A stretch of DNA of 50,539 nt from JBOFFC01 sp051648405. Lineage in GTDB: Bacteria > Planctomycetota > Planctomycetia > Pirellulales > Lacipirellulaceae. Made by a program: the position numbers and the translations under genes. Position 1 is the first letter of the stretch. Each line of letters begins with the position of its first letter. Below are positions 25,017-33,506 of this stretch, piece after piece. The stretch covers positions 1 through 50,539 of the forward strand of contig JBOFFC010000068.1 of the NCBI GenBank assembly GCA_051648405.1, in the 5' to 3' direction. The notes under the pieces were generated by a model. It was not told where the DNA came from. It searched no databases and saw nothing but the letters and a program-made list of their open reading frames with translations.

Positions 25017-27020
25017 TCAGGCGCGGCGACGGCCGACAAGGATGACCGCCACGAGCGCGACCGTGGCCGAGACGGGCTCGGGCACGGCGGTCGAGGTCGA
25101 TGGGGCGGCGAACCCGTAGTTCGCCACCCACACGTCGTAGTCGCCCGCGTCGATCACCCCGTCGCGATCGCCGTCGGCGCCCGTCCCGGCCGCGACCGGC
25201 AGGCCGAGCGTGTCGCGCCACGCCGTGTAGTCGGCAGCTTCGACGAAGCCGTCGCCGTTGTAGTCACCTGACGCGCCGCGGGTGACGCTGCCCAACAGGT
25301 TGAGCGTCATCGAGTGCGTGGTTGCGCCGAGGATGTCCTCGTCGGAGAAGTTCAGCGTGTAGCTCGCCGCGAATGACCCCTCGTTCGCCGTGCCGAGCCC
25401 CGCCTCGAACGTGAGCCCCGAACCGGCCGCGAGCCCGCTGAAAGTCGGAACGCTGGTCGATAGCGCCGCCGTGGCGCCACTCCCCATGATCGAGTCGAGG
25501 TCCAGCGCCGATGCGAACCCCGCCGTGGCCGTGAGGTTGAACAGGTTGAAGACGTGCGACAGGCTCGGCACACCAATCCCTACGCTGCCGAAGTCGATCG
25601 TCAGCGTGTTGGTGTCGATCCCCGAGACGAACGACGGGTTCGCGGGATCGACGACCGTGTACGCCAGGTTGCTGGTCTGCAGCCCGTTCTGCGTTGCGTT
25701 GCTCGTGGCGTCGGCCGTCACCGACCCGCTGAACGACCCGGCGGCGCCGACGGGGATCACGACCGACCCGGAGATCGCGGTGCCGAGCGCCAGGGCCGAC
25801 CCGCCGAACCCACCGGTCGCAGCGCCGCCGGTGGTCACCCCGAAGTCGAGGTTGTCGGCCCCGATCGCCGCGACGACGCCCGCCGAGTTCGTCACCGCGA
25901 CGCCAACCGCCGCCGTCGAGCCGGGCACCCCGCGGACCCGCCGCGCGGGGACCGAATCGATCGCCACTGACATCACCGCCGGCACCTGGTAGTCGGCTAC
26001 CACCGGGAGGTGGTCGGTGGAGGTGAACAGCGCGCTCAGGACCTGCGCCTTCGTGAACGACGTCACGCCCGGGAACGTGATCGTGTTCGAGCCCGAGTTG
26101 ATCGACTGGTTGAAGGTCGAGCCGTTGTTTCCGAACGGCCTGTAGCTGCCGGGGATGAACGCGAAGCCCTCGCTGTCGAACACCTCGGCGGAGAGCAACT
26201 GGAAGTCGAAGCGGTCGTCGACCCCCCCGCCGACGCCGCAGTTGCCCGACGCGCTCGAGCAAGGGCTCTGCGTGTGGAGCGACGCGAACGAGCCGTTGTT
26301 GCTCCAGTTCTGCGTCACGTTGCTGACGTTGAGCGGATCGACCGCCTGACCGGGACCTGCCGCGCGGAGCGTCTGGTACATCGGCTCGGTGCTGCGGTAG
26401 ACGTTGAAGTCGCCGGCGTAGATCAGGTTCGCCCCTTCGCCGAGCGCGTCGGCGTTGGCGCGCACCTGGGTCGCTTCGATGTTACGCCGATCGGCGTCGT
26501 CCGCCGTGTCGGCCGCCTTGTAGTGGCTGTTGTAGAGGTAGAAGTCGGCCGACGAGTCGTAACCCACGGGCCGCAGTTGGTGCCGCAGCGTCGCCCGCGC
26601 ACCCCCTGTGACGGACGTGGTGCTCGCCGCCGACTCGGCGATCAACTGGACGGTGTTCTTGTTGTAGACGATCGATGGGCGACCGGCGCCGGTGGATGTG
26701 CCGATCAGCGCCCCGCGCCGGTAGGTGTCGGCGCCGTAGAACGAGTTGAGCAGGTTGACGATGTCCTGCGTGGTCGTCGCGGGGGTCGTCTGCTCCTGCA
26801 GCGCGAGGACGTCGATCGGCTTGCTGAAGCCATTGCGAGTTTCTTCCCCGATCGCGCGGAAGACCGTCAGCAGCTCGGGGAGGGCGCCCTCGGCCGTGTT
26901 GTACGTGACGACCCGCAGTTGGGCCGTCGCCGGACCCGCGGCGATCACAACGAGCGCAGCGGCCAGCGTGGCGGCTGCGCGTACAACCGGCGCGCCTCGG
27001 CGGGCGAATTCGTAGCGCAT
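25017..27020 (-). CDS. Secreted endonuclease/exonuclease/phosphatase-fold protein with dockerin and PEP-CTERM tail
   Basis: A 667-residue exported protein. A signal peptide (VRAAATLAAALVVIAAGPATA) leads to an EEP-fold domain with RVVTYNTAEG, DVLALQEQT (metal-site Glu), NSHYKAADTADD and YAGDFNVYRSTEP (DFN) and STDHLPVVADY (SDHxP). The active-site set looks complete. Then come about 200 residues of beta-rich Ser/Thr/Gly-rich sequence, a dockerin-like pair (GDYNGDGFVEAADYTAWRD and DGDRDGVIDAGDYDVW), and a PEP-CTERM tail (VPEPVSATVALVAVI, then GRRRA). So a nuclease or phosphatase displayed at the cell surface. ATG 27020 fits the signal peptide; an earlier ATG at 27065 is also in frame. It is preceded by a gene-free region of 565 bp. 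Confidence 0.85.
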   Translation of the reverse strand: MRYEFARRGAPVVRAAATLAAALVVIAAGPATAQLRVVTYNTAEGALPELLTVFRAIGEETRNGFSKPIDVLALQEQTTPATTTQDIVNLLNSFYGADTYRRGALIGTSTGAGRPSIVYNKNTVQLIAESAASTTSVTGGARATLRHQLRPVGYDSSADFYLYNSHYKAADTADDADRRNIEATQVRANADALGEGANLIYAGDFNVYRSTEPMYQTLRAAGPGQAVDPLNVSNVTQNWSNNGSFASLHTQSPCSSASGNCGVGGGVDDRFDFQLLSAEVFDSEGFAFIPGSYRPFGNNGSTFNQSINSGSNTITFPGVTSFTKAQVLSALFTSTDHLPVVADYQVPAVMSVAIDSVPARRVRGVPGSTAAVGVAVTNSAGVVAAIGADNLDFGVTTGGAATGGFGGSALALGTAISGSVVIPVGAAGSFSGSVTADATSNATQNGLQTSNLAYTVVDPANPSFVSGIDTNTLTIDFGSVGIGVPSLSHVFNLFNLTATAGFASALDLDSIMGSGATAALSTSVPTFSGLAAGSGLTFEAGLGTANEGSFAASYTLNFSDEDILGATTHSMTLNLLGSVTRGASGDYNGDGFVEAADYTAWRDTLGLPVAAGTGADGDRDGVIDAGDYDVWVANYGFAAPSTSTAVPEPVSATVALVAVILVGRRRA

Positions 27021-27585
27021 GGCGAGGGGGGCGACGGGCGCCAAGGGGGGCAGAAGGGAAAGCAAGCGGCACTGTCAGCGTAACGCCGGCCCCCGGCCCC
27101 CGCGAGCATTCGCCAACTGCGGCGACCACGGCCGTCCGACGGCGGCGATCCGCGGATTGCGTCGTTGAGATTAAGATTTCGAGAGTTTTCTCGGAAAACC
27201 CCTAGCGGCGGTTCCAATCGCTTGACCGTCACAAGCGGACGGCTACCATCGGGGACGCTGAGCGCAGCGGGGCGGACTTTTTTGCCCCGCGTCGCCCAAG
27301 GTCGCCCCCACCCGCGGGGCGGTCCCCTCCTGGCCACGCCGGGAGGGTAGTTGCCCCGCCCCTCGACTCCCCCCTCTGCTAATCGCAGTTCTCCCGCCCG
27401 ACCAGCCCCTCTGCCGCACTCCGTTGTGTGCGTTTTCTTGGGGGGCGTCATTCGTCTCTGGCGGCGAGTATTTCCTAAGCGTCCTTCCGGGCGTACTGCG
27501 TTGGCGAAGCACCCCGCCGACGCTGCCACGCCCGATCCTGAACACCCCCTCGACCGAATCTCACGCCCCTAGCCCGGAGTTCCCC
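27021..27585. other. Non-coding gap between divergent PEP-CTERM genes
   Basis: It holds an AT-richer patch near 27160-27200 (TTGAGATTAAGATTTCGAGA) that may contain promoter elements, and a small inverted repeat GCGGGGC (27267-27273) / GCCCCGC (27284-27290) around a T6 loop. No RNA gene or further coding sequence could be recognised. Confidence 0.5.
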
Positions 27586-28704
27586 ATGATGCACCGAAGT
27601 CTGCCCGCGACGCTCGCGAGCGCTGCGGCCCTGTTCTTTCTCGCTTCTCCCACGGTCGAGGCGGCCGTTGTCGGCAAGGCGATCACGCCGACCCTCGCCC
27701 AAGAAATCGGGGTCACGGCGTTCGCCATCGGCGCTCCGGCGGTCTACTCGGGCGCCGCGCCGAACCAGTACTGGGTTCCGTTCAGCGGGACCGGCAACTT
27801 CGTCGATGCGTTCGGCTACGCGGCTCGCGACGGGGGCGACGAGGGGGCGGGTGTCATCGTCAACAACCCGAACTTCGGGTTCCTCGACGACACCCCGACG
27901 TTCGCTGCCGACACGGTTGGAGTCATCCGCTCGACGGACTTCGACAACTTCTTTGCCGTGAATGACACAGTGAACCCTAACACGAATGACAACGCGACGC
28001 TGGCGATCTTCACCGCGACGTGGACGTTCGACGTGACGGGCGTCGCGAGCGGGCTTAGTTTCAAGGCTGACATCGCCGCGATGGAAGACTTCGAGCCTGC
28101 GGATAGCTTTATCATTTCTTACTCGTTCGATGGCACGACTTTCTCTCCGCTAATCAGCAGCGGGATCCTTGACACGAGCCTCACGAGCACGCAGTTGATG
28201 GACCCCGCCTCGTTGGTGGCCACCAACCCGGACAACGTCTACACGATGGAAGACGCCACGTTGCGGGCGTACAACGACCCACTGACGATGAACGGCACGG
28301 TGATCAAGAACCAGTTCCAGACGCTCGCGAGCTCAATTGGCCTTGCGACGTCGAATTCGCTTCAGATCCGCCTGACGGCGCTCGCCGACGGCGGCAACGA
28401 AGTGTTCCTGCTCCGCAACCTGACGATCGAAGACGGCGGCATCACGGTTAACCCGGGCGACTTCAACGACGACGCCCTGGTGAACGCGGCCGACTACACG
28501 GTGTGGCGTGACAACCTCAATGGCCCCTCGGCGGCTCTCAACGGCAACGGGTCCGGCGCCGCGACCGTCGTTCAGGCCGACTACGACCTGTGGGTGGCCA
28601 ACTACAACACGGGACCGGCGTCCGTTACGGCGATCCCCGAGCCGGCCGCCCTGGTGCTCGCCACCCTCGCGGCTTGCGGCCTCGGCCGTCGTCGCAACGG
28701 CTGA
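27586..28704 (+). CDS. Secreted PEP-CTERM protein with dockerin-like repeat
   Basis: 372 residues from ATG 27586, with GGAG six bases upstream (an ATG at 27589 is equally possible). The signal peptide (SLPATLASAAALFFLASPTVEA) is followed by a beta-rich domain of about 260 residues without a recognised catalytic motif (TATWTFDVTGVASGLSFKAD). The C-terminus carries a dockerin-like EF-hand pair (GDFNDDALVNAADYTVWRDN and VVQADYDLWVANYN) and a PEP-CTERM tail (IPEPAALVLATLAACGLGRR). From 28450 on, the gene and its downstream flank are about 95% identical to the end of the PEP-CTERM gene at 30688-32532. The protein is presumably anchored or released after exosortase processing; no exosortase gene is in the window. 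Confidence 0.82.
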   Translation: MMHRSLPATLASAAALFFLASPTVEAAVVGKAITPTLAQEIGVTAFAIGAPAVYSGAAPNQYWVPFSGTGNFVDAFGYAARDGGDEGAGVIVNNPNFGFLDDTPTFAADTVGVIRSTDFDNFFAVNDTVNPNTNDNATLAIFTATWTFDVTGVASGLSFKADIAAMEDFEPADSFIISYSFDGTTFSPLISSGILDTSLTSTQLMDPASLVATNPDNVYTMEDATLRAYNDPLTMNGTVIKNQFQTLASSIGLATSNSLQIRLTALADGGNEVFLLRNLTIEDGGITVNPGDFNDDALVNAADYTVWRDNLNGPSAALNGNGSGAATVVQADYDLWVANYNTGPASVTAIPEPAALVLATLAACGLGRRRNG

Positions 28705-28860
28705 TCGCTGCGGAATAGCCTCGAAGCTACTCTCTGTGAACGACACCTACTGAACGCTGAAGCCGCGGTCCCCGCACGGGGGCCGCGGCTTTCTTTGTGT
28801 CGTAAGGCGATCGTTGGAGCGAAACCGCTACGAACCGACCGTCACGAGCTCGCGGTGCAC
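28450..28860 (+). repeat. Segmental duplication, copy 1 (partner 32278-32688)
   Basis: By eye, 411 bp align without gaps to 32278-32688 with 21 mismatches. The copy covers the dockerin/PEP-CTERM coding end, the stop, the terminator hairpin and 33 bp equal to the antisense end of the AAA ATPase gene. Weaker similarity may continue to about 28890. Confidence 0.9.
28760..28800 (+). terminator. Rho-independent terminator after the PEP-CTERM gene
   Basis: AAGCCGCGGTCCCC pairs with GGGGGCCGCGGCTT around GCAC (one T-G wobble), followed by a T-rich TTCTTTGTGT. Identical to the hairpin at 32588-32619. Confidence 0.88.
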
Positions 28861-28890
28861 GCCTCAAGCTGCGGCGGACGTTTCCGGGAC
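28828..28890 (-). pseudogene. Decayed 3' remnant of the ExeA-like ATPase gene
   Basis: On the minus strand 28860-28828 encodes VHRELVTVGS and a stop, the exact end of the ATPase gene at 32656-33489. Just upstream a one-base deletion breaks the frame in the QLEA codons, and similarity fades by about 28890, where the DUF1559 gene ends. It shows that copy 1 was derived from the 32-kb locus. Confidence 0.75.
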
Positions 28891-28892
28891 TC

Positions 28893-30056
28893 TTACGGAC
28901 TCACCACCGCTTCACCGCCGTTTCGCGACCCTGCCGCCCTCCAGACGTCAAGCTGTACGTCGTTGGAGATGAACTGGACGTGCCCGTCGGTAAAGCAAAC
29001 GTTGACTCCGCCACCGTGGTCGCTCCGGGCGGCGAGGATCGCACCCTCCGCGGGGGTGTCTGGGATTGGCGTGCTGAGGCCGCAGTCTACGCGTTCCCAG
29101 TTTGGCGGCGCGACGTGGTTGTACTGGGTGCAGGCGTACCCGGCGAACGGCCAGCCGTTCGACCACTGGCTGGAAGTCGCCCACGACCCCCACGAGACGA
29201 ACGCTCCTTGAACCGTAGCTCCCGGAGCCGGTTGAGCGGCCACGCACGCGTCAAAGTTTTGCTGCACGGACCTGGCCTGCGCCGGGACGAACAGCAAGTC
29301 GCGCGTCGTCGGGGCGATGTCCGCTCGGTCCTGGCCGCTCGGTTGTGAGCCCCGTGACCGCTCGGAGAACATCGCGGTCTTCGAGGTGCCGTCCTCGAAC
29401 TTCGCGGTCGAGATGCCTTTGCTCATGTTGAAGGCGCCGTTGCCGTTCGAGTCAAGGCCGTTGTCATCGACGCGGCTTAGCACTTGCCGTCGCCCCATGT
29501 CACCGTTGTTGAGGGTCCCCGCGTACGGCGTCGCTCCGCCGAAGTTGGAGCAGTAATTGTTGGCCGATAGGACGCGGTCTTGATTCGGTTCGGACGGGCA
29601 CAAAAAGAGCGACCCGGCTTGGCTGAACGCCTGGTAGTTCGGGTTGACGGGGTTTCCCGCACCATCGACCAGCGGACCGCCAACCCCGGCTTTGAAGTCG
29701 ATCAGGTCGTAGATCGTCCCTTCCTCAAGGTACTGCAGGATCCGCACGTGGACTGACGAGTTGTCGGTCAACGCGCCAGGCGGGTTCGACTGATAGTTCG
29801 TGTAGCCCGACAGGATCACCCCGTCCTCTGCCCGAATCCGATCCGGGAACGTCCTGCCCGGCGGAAAAAACCGGCGGCCGCTGAGGTAGTTCGCTGCCGC
29901 CAAACCCATCTGCTTGACCTGGTTCGTGCACTGGATCCTCCTCGCCGATTCGCGCGCCGCTTGGACGGCAGGCAGCAGCAGCGCCACAAGAATCCCGATG
30001 ATGGCAATCACCACGAGCAGCTCGACGAGAGTGAAACCATTTGGGTTCTTTGTCAT
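28893..30056 (-). CDS. DUF1559 protein with prepilin-type N-terminal signal
   Basis: 387 residues from ATG 30056. The type IV prepilin-like leader and helix NGFTLVELLVVIAIIGILVA is followed by LLPAVQAARESARRIQCTNQ and the DUF1559 body (FLCPSEPNQDRV, and near the C-terminus GVNVCFTDGHVQFISNDVQL). DUF1559 proteins are greatly expanded in planctomycetes and are thought to form pseudopili or envelope fibres; the exact role is unknown. A longer frame from 30266 is not used since the leader must start just before the cleavage site. Its stop falls right after the duplicated segment at 28450-28890. The gene is flanked by the two PEP-CTERM genes transcribed the other way. Confidence 0.9.
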   Translation of the reverse strand: MTKNPNGFTLVELLVVIAIIGILVALLLPAVQAARESARRIQCTNQVKQMGLAAANYLSGRRFFPPGRTFPDRIRAEDGVILSGYTNYQSNPPGALTDNSSVHVRILQYLEEGTIYDLIDFKAGVGGPLVDGAGNPVNPNYQAFSQAGSLFLCPSEPNQDRVLSANNYCSNFGGATPYAGTLNNGDMGRRQVLSRVDDNGLDSNGNGAFNMSKGISTAKFEDGTSKTAMFSERSRGSQPSGQDRADIAPTTRDLLFVPAQARSVQQNFDACVAAQPAPGATVQGAFVSWGSWATSSQWSNGWPFAGYACTQYNHVAPPNWERVDCGLSTPIPDTPAEGAILAARSDHGGGVNVCFTDGHVQFISNDVQLDVWRAAGSRNGGEAVVSP

Positions 30057-30687
30057 GGCGGAGCGGGAGAGTGCTGAGTACGGATGGTGGTTGGCCCGGG
30101 GCGACAACGTGACTTCGAGCTGGCGAAGGGGAGTCGATGGATGCCCACGTAACCAGGCGGGGCGACGGAGACAAGAGATCCAAGAACTGCTCGGGCGACC
30201 GTCGTTCTCGGCGGCTTGGCCCTCTGGCGTCGTCCGCATCGTAGGGCCCCCTGGGCGAGCGAACAACTGTTCTGCAGCACGTCGTCCGTGTTTGCAGACA
30301 CGCTGGCGGGCTCGGCGTTCTGCGGTGACAGGAGAAACGTCAAGATTCGAAGAATTCGGGTTGGTCGGTGCTCCCCAAGTCTGACCGCTCCGGGTACGAT
30401 TCTGGAGCGACTCACCCCTGTCCGCCGTCCGCTCACCCCGCGTCCCCGGTGAGCACTTCCCCGCCTAGAGTTGTCTACTGCCAGGCGCCGCTGCGCCGAG
30501 TGCTCAAACCTTGTTTGGGCAAGATGTTGCTTTCGAGCGTTGCGGTTCTGACCTGAGGGTGTGGTCGCTCTGACTGCGCTTTGCGTCCGCCAGGTGGTTG
30601 GGCGCTCTCGAATACTCTAGCGGGCAACGTTGAATTGTCTGCACCGAGTATCGCACGGTTTCACCACTACTATTTCTGGAGTTCACC
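30057..30687. other. Non-coding gap between the DUF1559 gene and a PEP-CTERM gene
   Basis: 630 bp without a convincing coding sequence. It must hold the divergent promoters. A small inverted repeat GCTCACC (30431-30437) / GGTGAGC (30448-30454) and an AT-richer patch at 30600-30680 are the only visible structures; neither has a T-run or a riboswitch signature I know. Confidence 0.5.
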
Positions 30688-32532
30688 ATGAAGATGCAAT
30701 GGGCTGCGGCGGCTTTGTCCGCCTGCGCGTTCTCGGCGGTTTCCCCCGCCGCCGCGCCGACTGGCGGTTTCTTTGTCCACCTGAACCAGCAAAACACCAC
30801 TGGCAACAGCGACTCGCGCCGTTCGGTCACGTTCTACGACGCCGACGACCTGACGGGCGCAGCGAGCCCGCTGTTCTCGGTGCACATCCCCGGCGAACAG
30901 AGGAGCGTTGGCAACTACAACGGTGAAGAGGCCGACGCGATCGCGACCGACCCGACGACCGGCGACGTCTACGTCCTGTCGTTCGACAGCGGGACCGCCG
31001 GCGTCGTCGATTCGGCCACCGGTGACGCGCCGACCGACACCGAGGGCGACCTCGACGTCTACAAGATCGACTTCCAGTCGATCTACCAGCACTGGAGTAC
31101 GAACTTCCAGGGCACGACAGTCGCCCGCAACGCGACGACCGGGGTCGGTGGCGTTGCTCCGTTCGTCCCGGCAGGCGCCCCGGCCGGTGGCTTCAACGAC
31201 TACATCACCTATGGGTCGCAGACGCGGTACGGCACGGGGCTGCACTTCGACGACGTAAACCGCTCGCACAGCAACACGTTCGACTTGTCGGGCGCGGTGC
31301 AGAAGATCGCCGAGGTGAAGCGGAACGCCGGCGCCGGCGACTTCTTCGACTTCTCGCTGGAGTTCGTCGATTCGAGCACCCTGGTGCTTCTGGACGACTC
31401 GAGCGTGCCGAACGCGTCGGAGACCGCGGCGACCGACCACGCCTACCGCTTGATCGAGCGGGTTTCGACGAGCCCCGGCGCCGCCAACAGCGGTGGGGCG
31501 GGCGCCGGCGACGGCGGATTCAACCTTGGCACCACGCAGTCCTGGAACTCGCGAATCGTAGGACGTGTCAACCTCGACTTCGCCAGCGGCGCCCCGACCG
31601 GGCACAGCGAGCCCGAGTCGATGGCCTACCACAGCGAAGGGGGCGTGCGAGGCTTTTGGGTGACCGAAAGCGACTCGAGCGCCTCGACTCGTGGCGACGA
31701 TGTCGCCTTCTGGGACATCGACCTCGGTCGTTACCGCGAGCACGCGGTCGGCAGCGGCCCGACGTTCCCGACCTCGTTCGCGCTCGACAACGATCCGTCC
31801 GTCGATTCGTCGTTGAACGACGGTCAGGCTGACCACATCTTCACCGACGCGGACACCGGCGACATCATCATCGTCGAGTCGGGCTTCGGCGACGCGGGGA
31901 TCGCTTCGGTCGGCGCCGACCACGAGCCCTCGGTCATCCGTCGCGAAGTCGTCACCTACGACGACGGCGCGGGTCGCATCCAATTCGGCGCCTGGAGCGA
32001 GAAGCGGATCACCAACCCGAACCCGAAGGACACCGGGTCCGGCGCGTTGCTGGAGCGTGGCCACTGGGCCGCCTACGACAGCGTCAACGACAAGGTCTAC
32101 TTCCTGAATCCGGGCGCCGGCACCGAGACCCCGGCGTTCCAGGTGGACCTCATGGTGCTGGACGTCGCCACCGGGGTGACGACCAACGTCAACAACATCG
32201 ACGAAAGCGTCTCGCTGTTCTTCGGCGACTCGTTCGGCGACGTCGCGGACTTCTTCTTCCTCGCCGCCGCTCCGAGCAACCCGGGCGACTTCAACGACGA
32301 CGGGCTCGTGAACTCGGCTGACTACACGGTGTGGCGTGACAACCTCAATGGCAGCTCGGCGGCTCTCAACGGCAATGGCACGGGCGCTGCGACCGTCGTT
32401 CAGGCCGACTACGACCTGTGGGTGGCCAACTACAACACGGGACCGGGATCCGCCACGGCGATCCCCGAGCCGGCCGCCCTGGTGCTCGCCACCCTCGCGG
32501 CTTGCGGCCTCGGCCGTCGTCGCAACGGCTGA
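30688..32532 (+). CDS. Secreted PEP-CTERM protein with a long beta-rich domain and dockerin-like repeat
   Basis: 614 residues; GGAG lies 9-10 bp before ATG 30688. Signal peptide MKMQWAAAALSACAFSAVSP. The body (about residues 30-525) alternates short strands and Asp/Gly loops (ADAIATDPTTGDVYVLSFDS, HEPSVIRREVVTYDD), resembling a beta-propeller or esterase-like phytase-type fold, though no family is certain. The tail has the dockerin pair (GDFNDDGLVNSADYTVWRDN, ADYDLWVANYNTGP) and PEP-CTERM (IPEPAALVLATLAACGLGRR). It shares its 3' end with the gene at 27586 and is followed by the same terminator. The convergent ATPase operon next door may belong to the same export system. Confidence 0.82.
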   Translation: MKMQWAAAALSACAFSAVSPAAAPTGGFFVHLNQQNTTGNSDSRRSVTFYDADDLTGAASPLFSVHIPGEQRSVGNYNGEEADAIATDPTTGDVYVLSFDSGTAGVVDSATGDAPTDTEGDLDVYKIDFQSIYQHWSTNFQGTTVARNATTGVGGVAPFVPAGAPAGGFNDYITYGSQTRYGTGLHFDDVNRSHSNTFDLSGAVQKIAEVKRNAGAGDFFDFSLEFVDSSTLVLLDDSSVPNASETAATDHAYRLIERVSTSPGAANSGGAGAGDGGFNLGTTQSWNSRIVGRVNLDFASGAPTGHSEPESMAYHSEGGVRGFWVTESDSSASTRGDDVAFWDIDLGRYREHAVGSGPTFPTSFALDNDPSVDSSLNDGQADHIFTDADTGDIIIVESGFGDAGIASVGADHEPSVIRREVVTYDDGAGRIQFGAWSEKRITNPNPKDTGSGALLERGHWAAYDSVNDKVYFLNPGAGTETPAFQVDLMVLDVATGVTTNVNNIDESVSLFFGDSFGDVADFFFLAAAPSNPGDFNDDGLVNSADYTVWRDNLNGSSAALNGNGTGAATVVQADYDLWVANYNTGPGSATAIPEPAALVLATLAACGLGRRRNG

Positions 32533-32688
32533 TCGCTGCGGAATTACCTCGAAGCTACTCTCTGTGAACGACACCTGCTGAACGCTGAAGCCGCGGTCCC
32601 CGCACGGGGGCCGCGGCTTTCTTTGTGTCGTAAGGCGATCGTTGGAGCGACGCCGCTACGAACCGACCGTCACGAGCTCGCGGTGCAC
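32278..32688 (+). repeat. Segmental duplication, copy 2 (partner 28450-28860)
   Basis: Likely the donor copy, because its right end is the intact 3' end of the ATPase gene (32656 onward). See copy 1 for the alignment. The two copies are direct repeats 3828 bp apart, flanking the DUF1559 gene and most of the second PEP-CTERM gene. Confidence 0.9.
32588..32629 (+). terminator. Rho-independent terminator, second copy
   Basis: The same hairpin as at 28760 (AAGCCGCGGTCCCC / GGGGGCCGCGGCTT), followed by TCTTTGTGT. It also stands 27 bp beyond the convergent ATPase stop, so it could stop transcription from both sides. Confidence 0.88.
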
Positions 32689-33489
32689 CGCTTCGAGCTG
32701 CGCGGCGCCGATTTCGGCGACCCCTTCGGCCATCCCGACCACCAGCGACAAGTCCGCCAGGCGGTTGATGCGTCGCGCCACGCCGCCGGCCAGTGCGTGC
32801 AGACGCTGCATCGCCGCTTGCGAGAACAGCTCACGCGACGCGCCGGCGGCGAACAACCGCTGGGTCACGTACTCGGCCGTCTCGTCGGCGGTGAACCCGC
32901 GGACGAGGGTCTTCACGGCCAGGCGCTCGTCGAGGTTCGGCCATCGCGAGACCCCCGACAGCAGCCCCATCTGCCCGACGAGCAACAGCGTCCAAGCGGG
33001 CCTGCCGGCCGACTCGAAGTTCATCAGCAGCCGCAGGGTCTCGAACACGCCGGCGTCTTCGAGCAGGTGCGCCTCGTCGATCACGACGAGCGGTTGCTGG
33101 CCCGAGGCGGCCCCCGCTTCGGCGAGCCCCTCGAGGCGGCGGACCGACTCCTCGACCGAGCCGGTCCCGTTCGGCAGCGCGGGGGCGCCGAGCTTCTCGG
33201 CCAGGTAAACAAGCACGTCGCGGCCCGACATCTGCGGGAACGCGAGGCGCACGACGGGGCGCTGCGGGCCGGCGACTTGCGCCGCGAGCCGCGAAATGAT
33301 CAGCGACTTGCCGACACCGCTCGGGCCGGCGAGCGCCGCGGCGCCGCGGCCCCCTTCGGCGGCGTAGCGCAGCTTTGAGAGCGCCCCCTCGTGCGACTCG
33401 CACGGGTAGTACCAGTCGGCGTCCCCCGTCGGGCCGAGCGAGCCCGGTTCGAACGGCTTCGAGGCGAGTCGCCAGTAGTCGAGGTACAT
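32656..33489 (-). CDS. ExeA/PEP-CTERM-type AAA ATPase
   Basis: 277 residues. The N-terminus MYLDYWRLASKPFEPGS matches the ExeA/GspA family entry (YxxxFxLxxxPF), which also covers XrtA/PEP-CTERM system-associated ATPases. Walker A LAGPSGVGKSLIISRL and Walker B VVIDEAHLLED are intact; sensor and lid regions (FETLRLLMNFES, VGQMGLLSGVSRWPNLDER) follow. In general secretion relatives these ATPases help assemble an envelope complex; in exopolysaccharide/PEP-CTERM loci a related ATPase accompanies an autokinase. It is the last gene of a three-gene operon starting at 35449. Its last codons are copied at 28828. Confidence 0.85.
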   Translation of the reverse strand: MYLDYWRLASKPFEPGSLGPTGDADWYYPCESHEGALSKLRYAAEGGRGAAALAGPSGVGKSLIISRLAAQVAGPQRPVVRLAFPQMSGRDVLVYLAEKLGAPALPNGTGSVEESVRRLEGLAEAGAASGQQPLVVIDEAHLLEDAGVFETLRLLMNFESAGRPAWTLLLVGQMGLLSGVSRWPNLDERLAVKTLVRGFTADETAEYVTQRLFAAGASRELFSQAAMQRLHALAGGVARRINRLADLSLVVGMAEGVAEIGAAQLEAVHRELVTVGS

Positions 33490-33506
33490 CGCGCGGCCGA
33501 TCGGGT

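Noticed and set aside
27424..27585. N-terminal extension of the PEP-CTERM protein starting at 27424
   Set aside because: It would bury the signal peptide; ATG 27586 has GGAG upstream and starts the signal sequence.
30431..30454. Inverted repeat GCTCACC/GGTGAGC as a terminator or riboswitch
   Set aside because: Only 7 bp with a GC loop, no T-run, and no conserved riboswitch core; likely chance.
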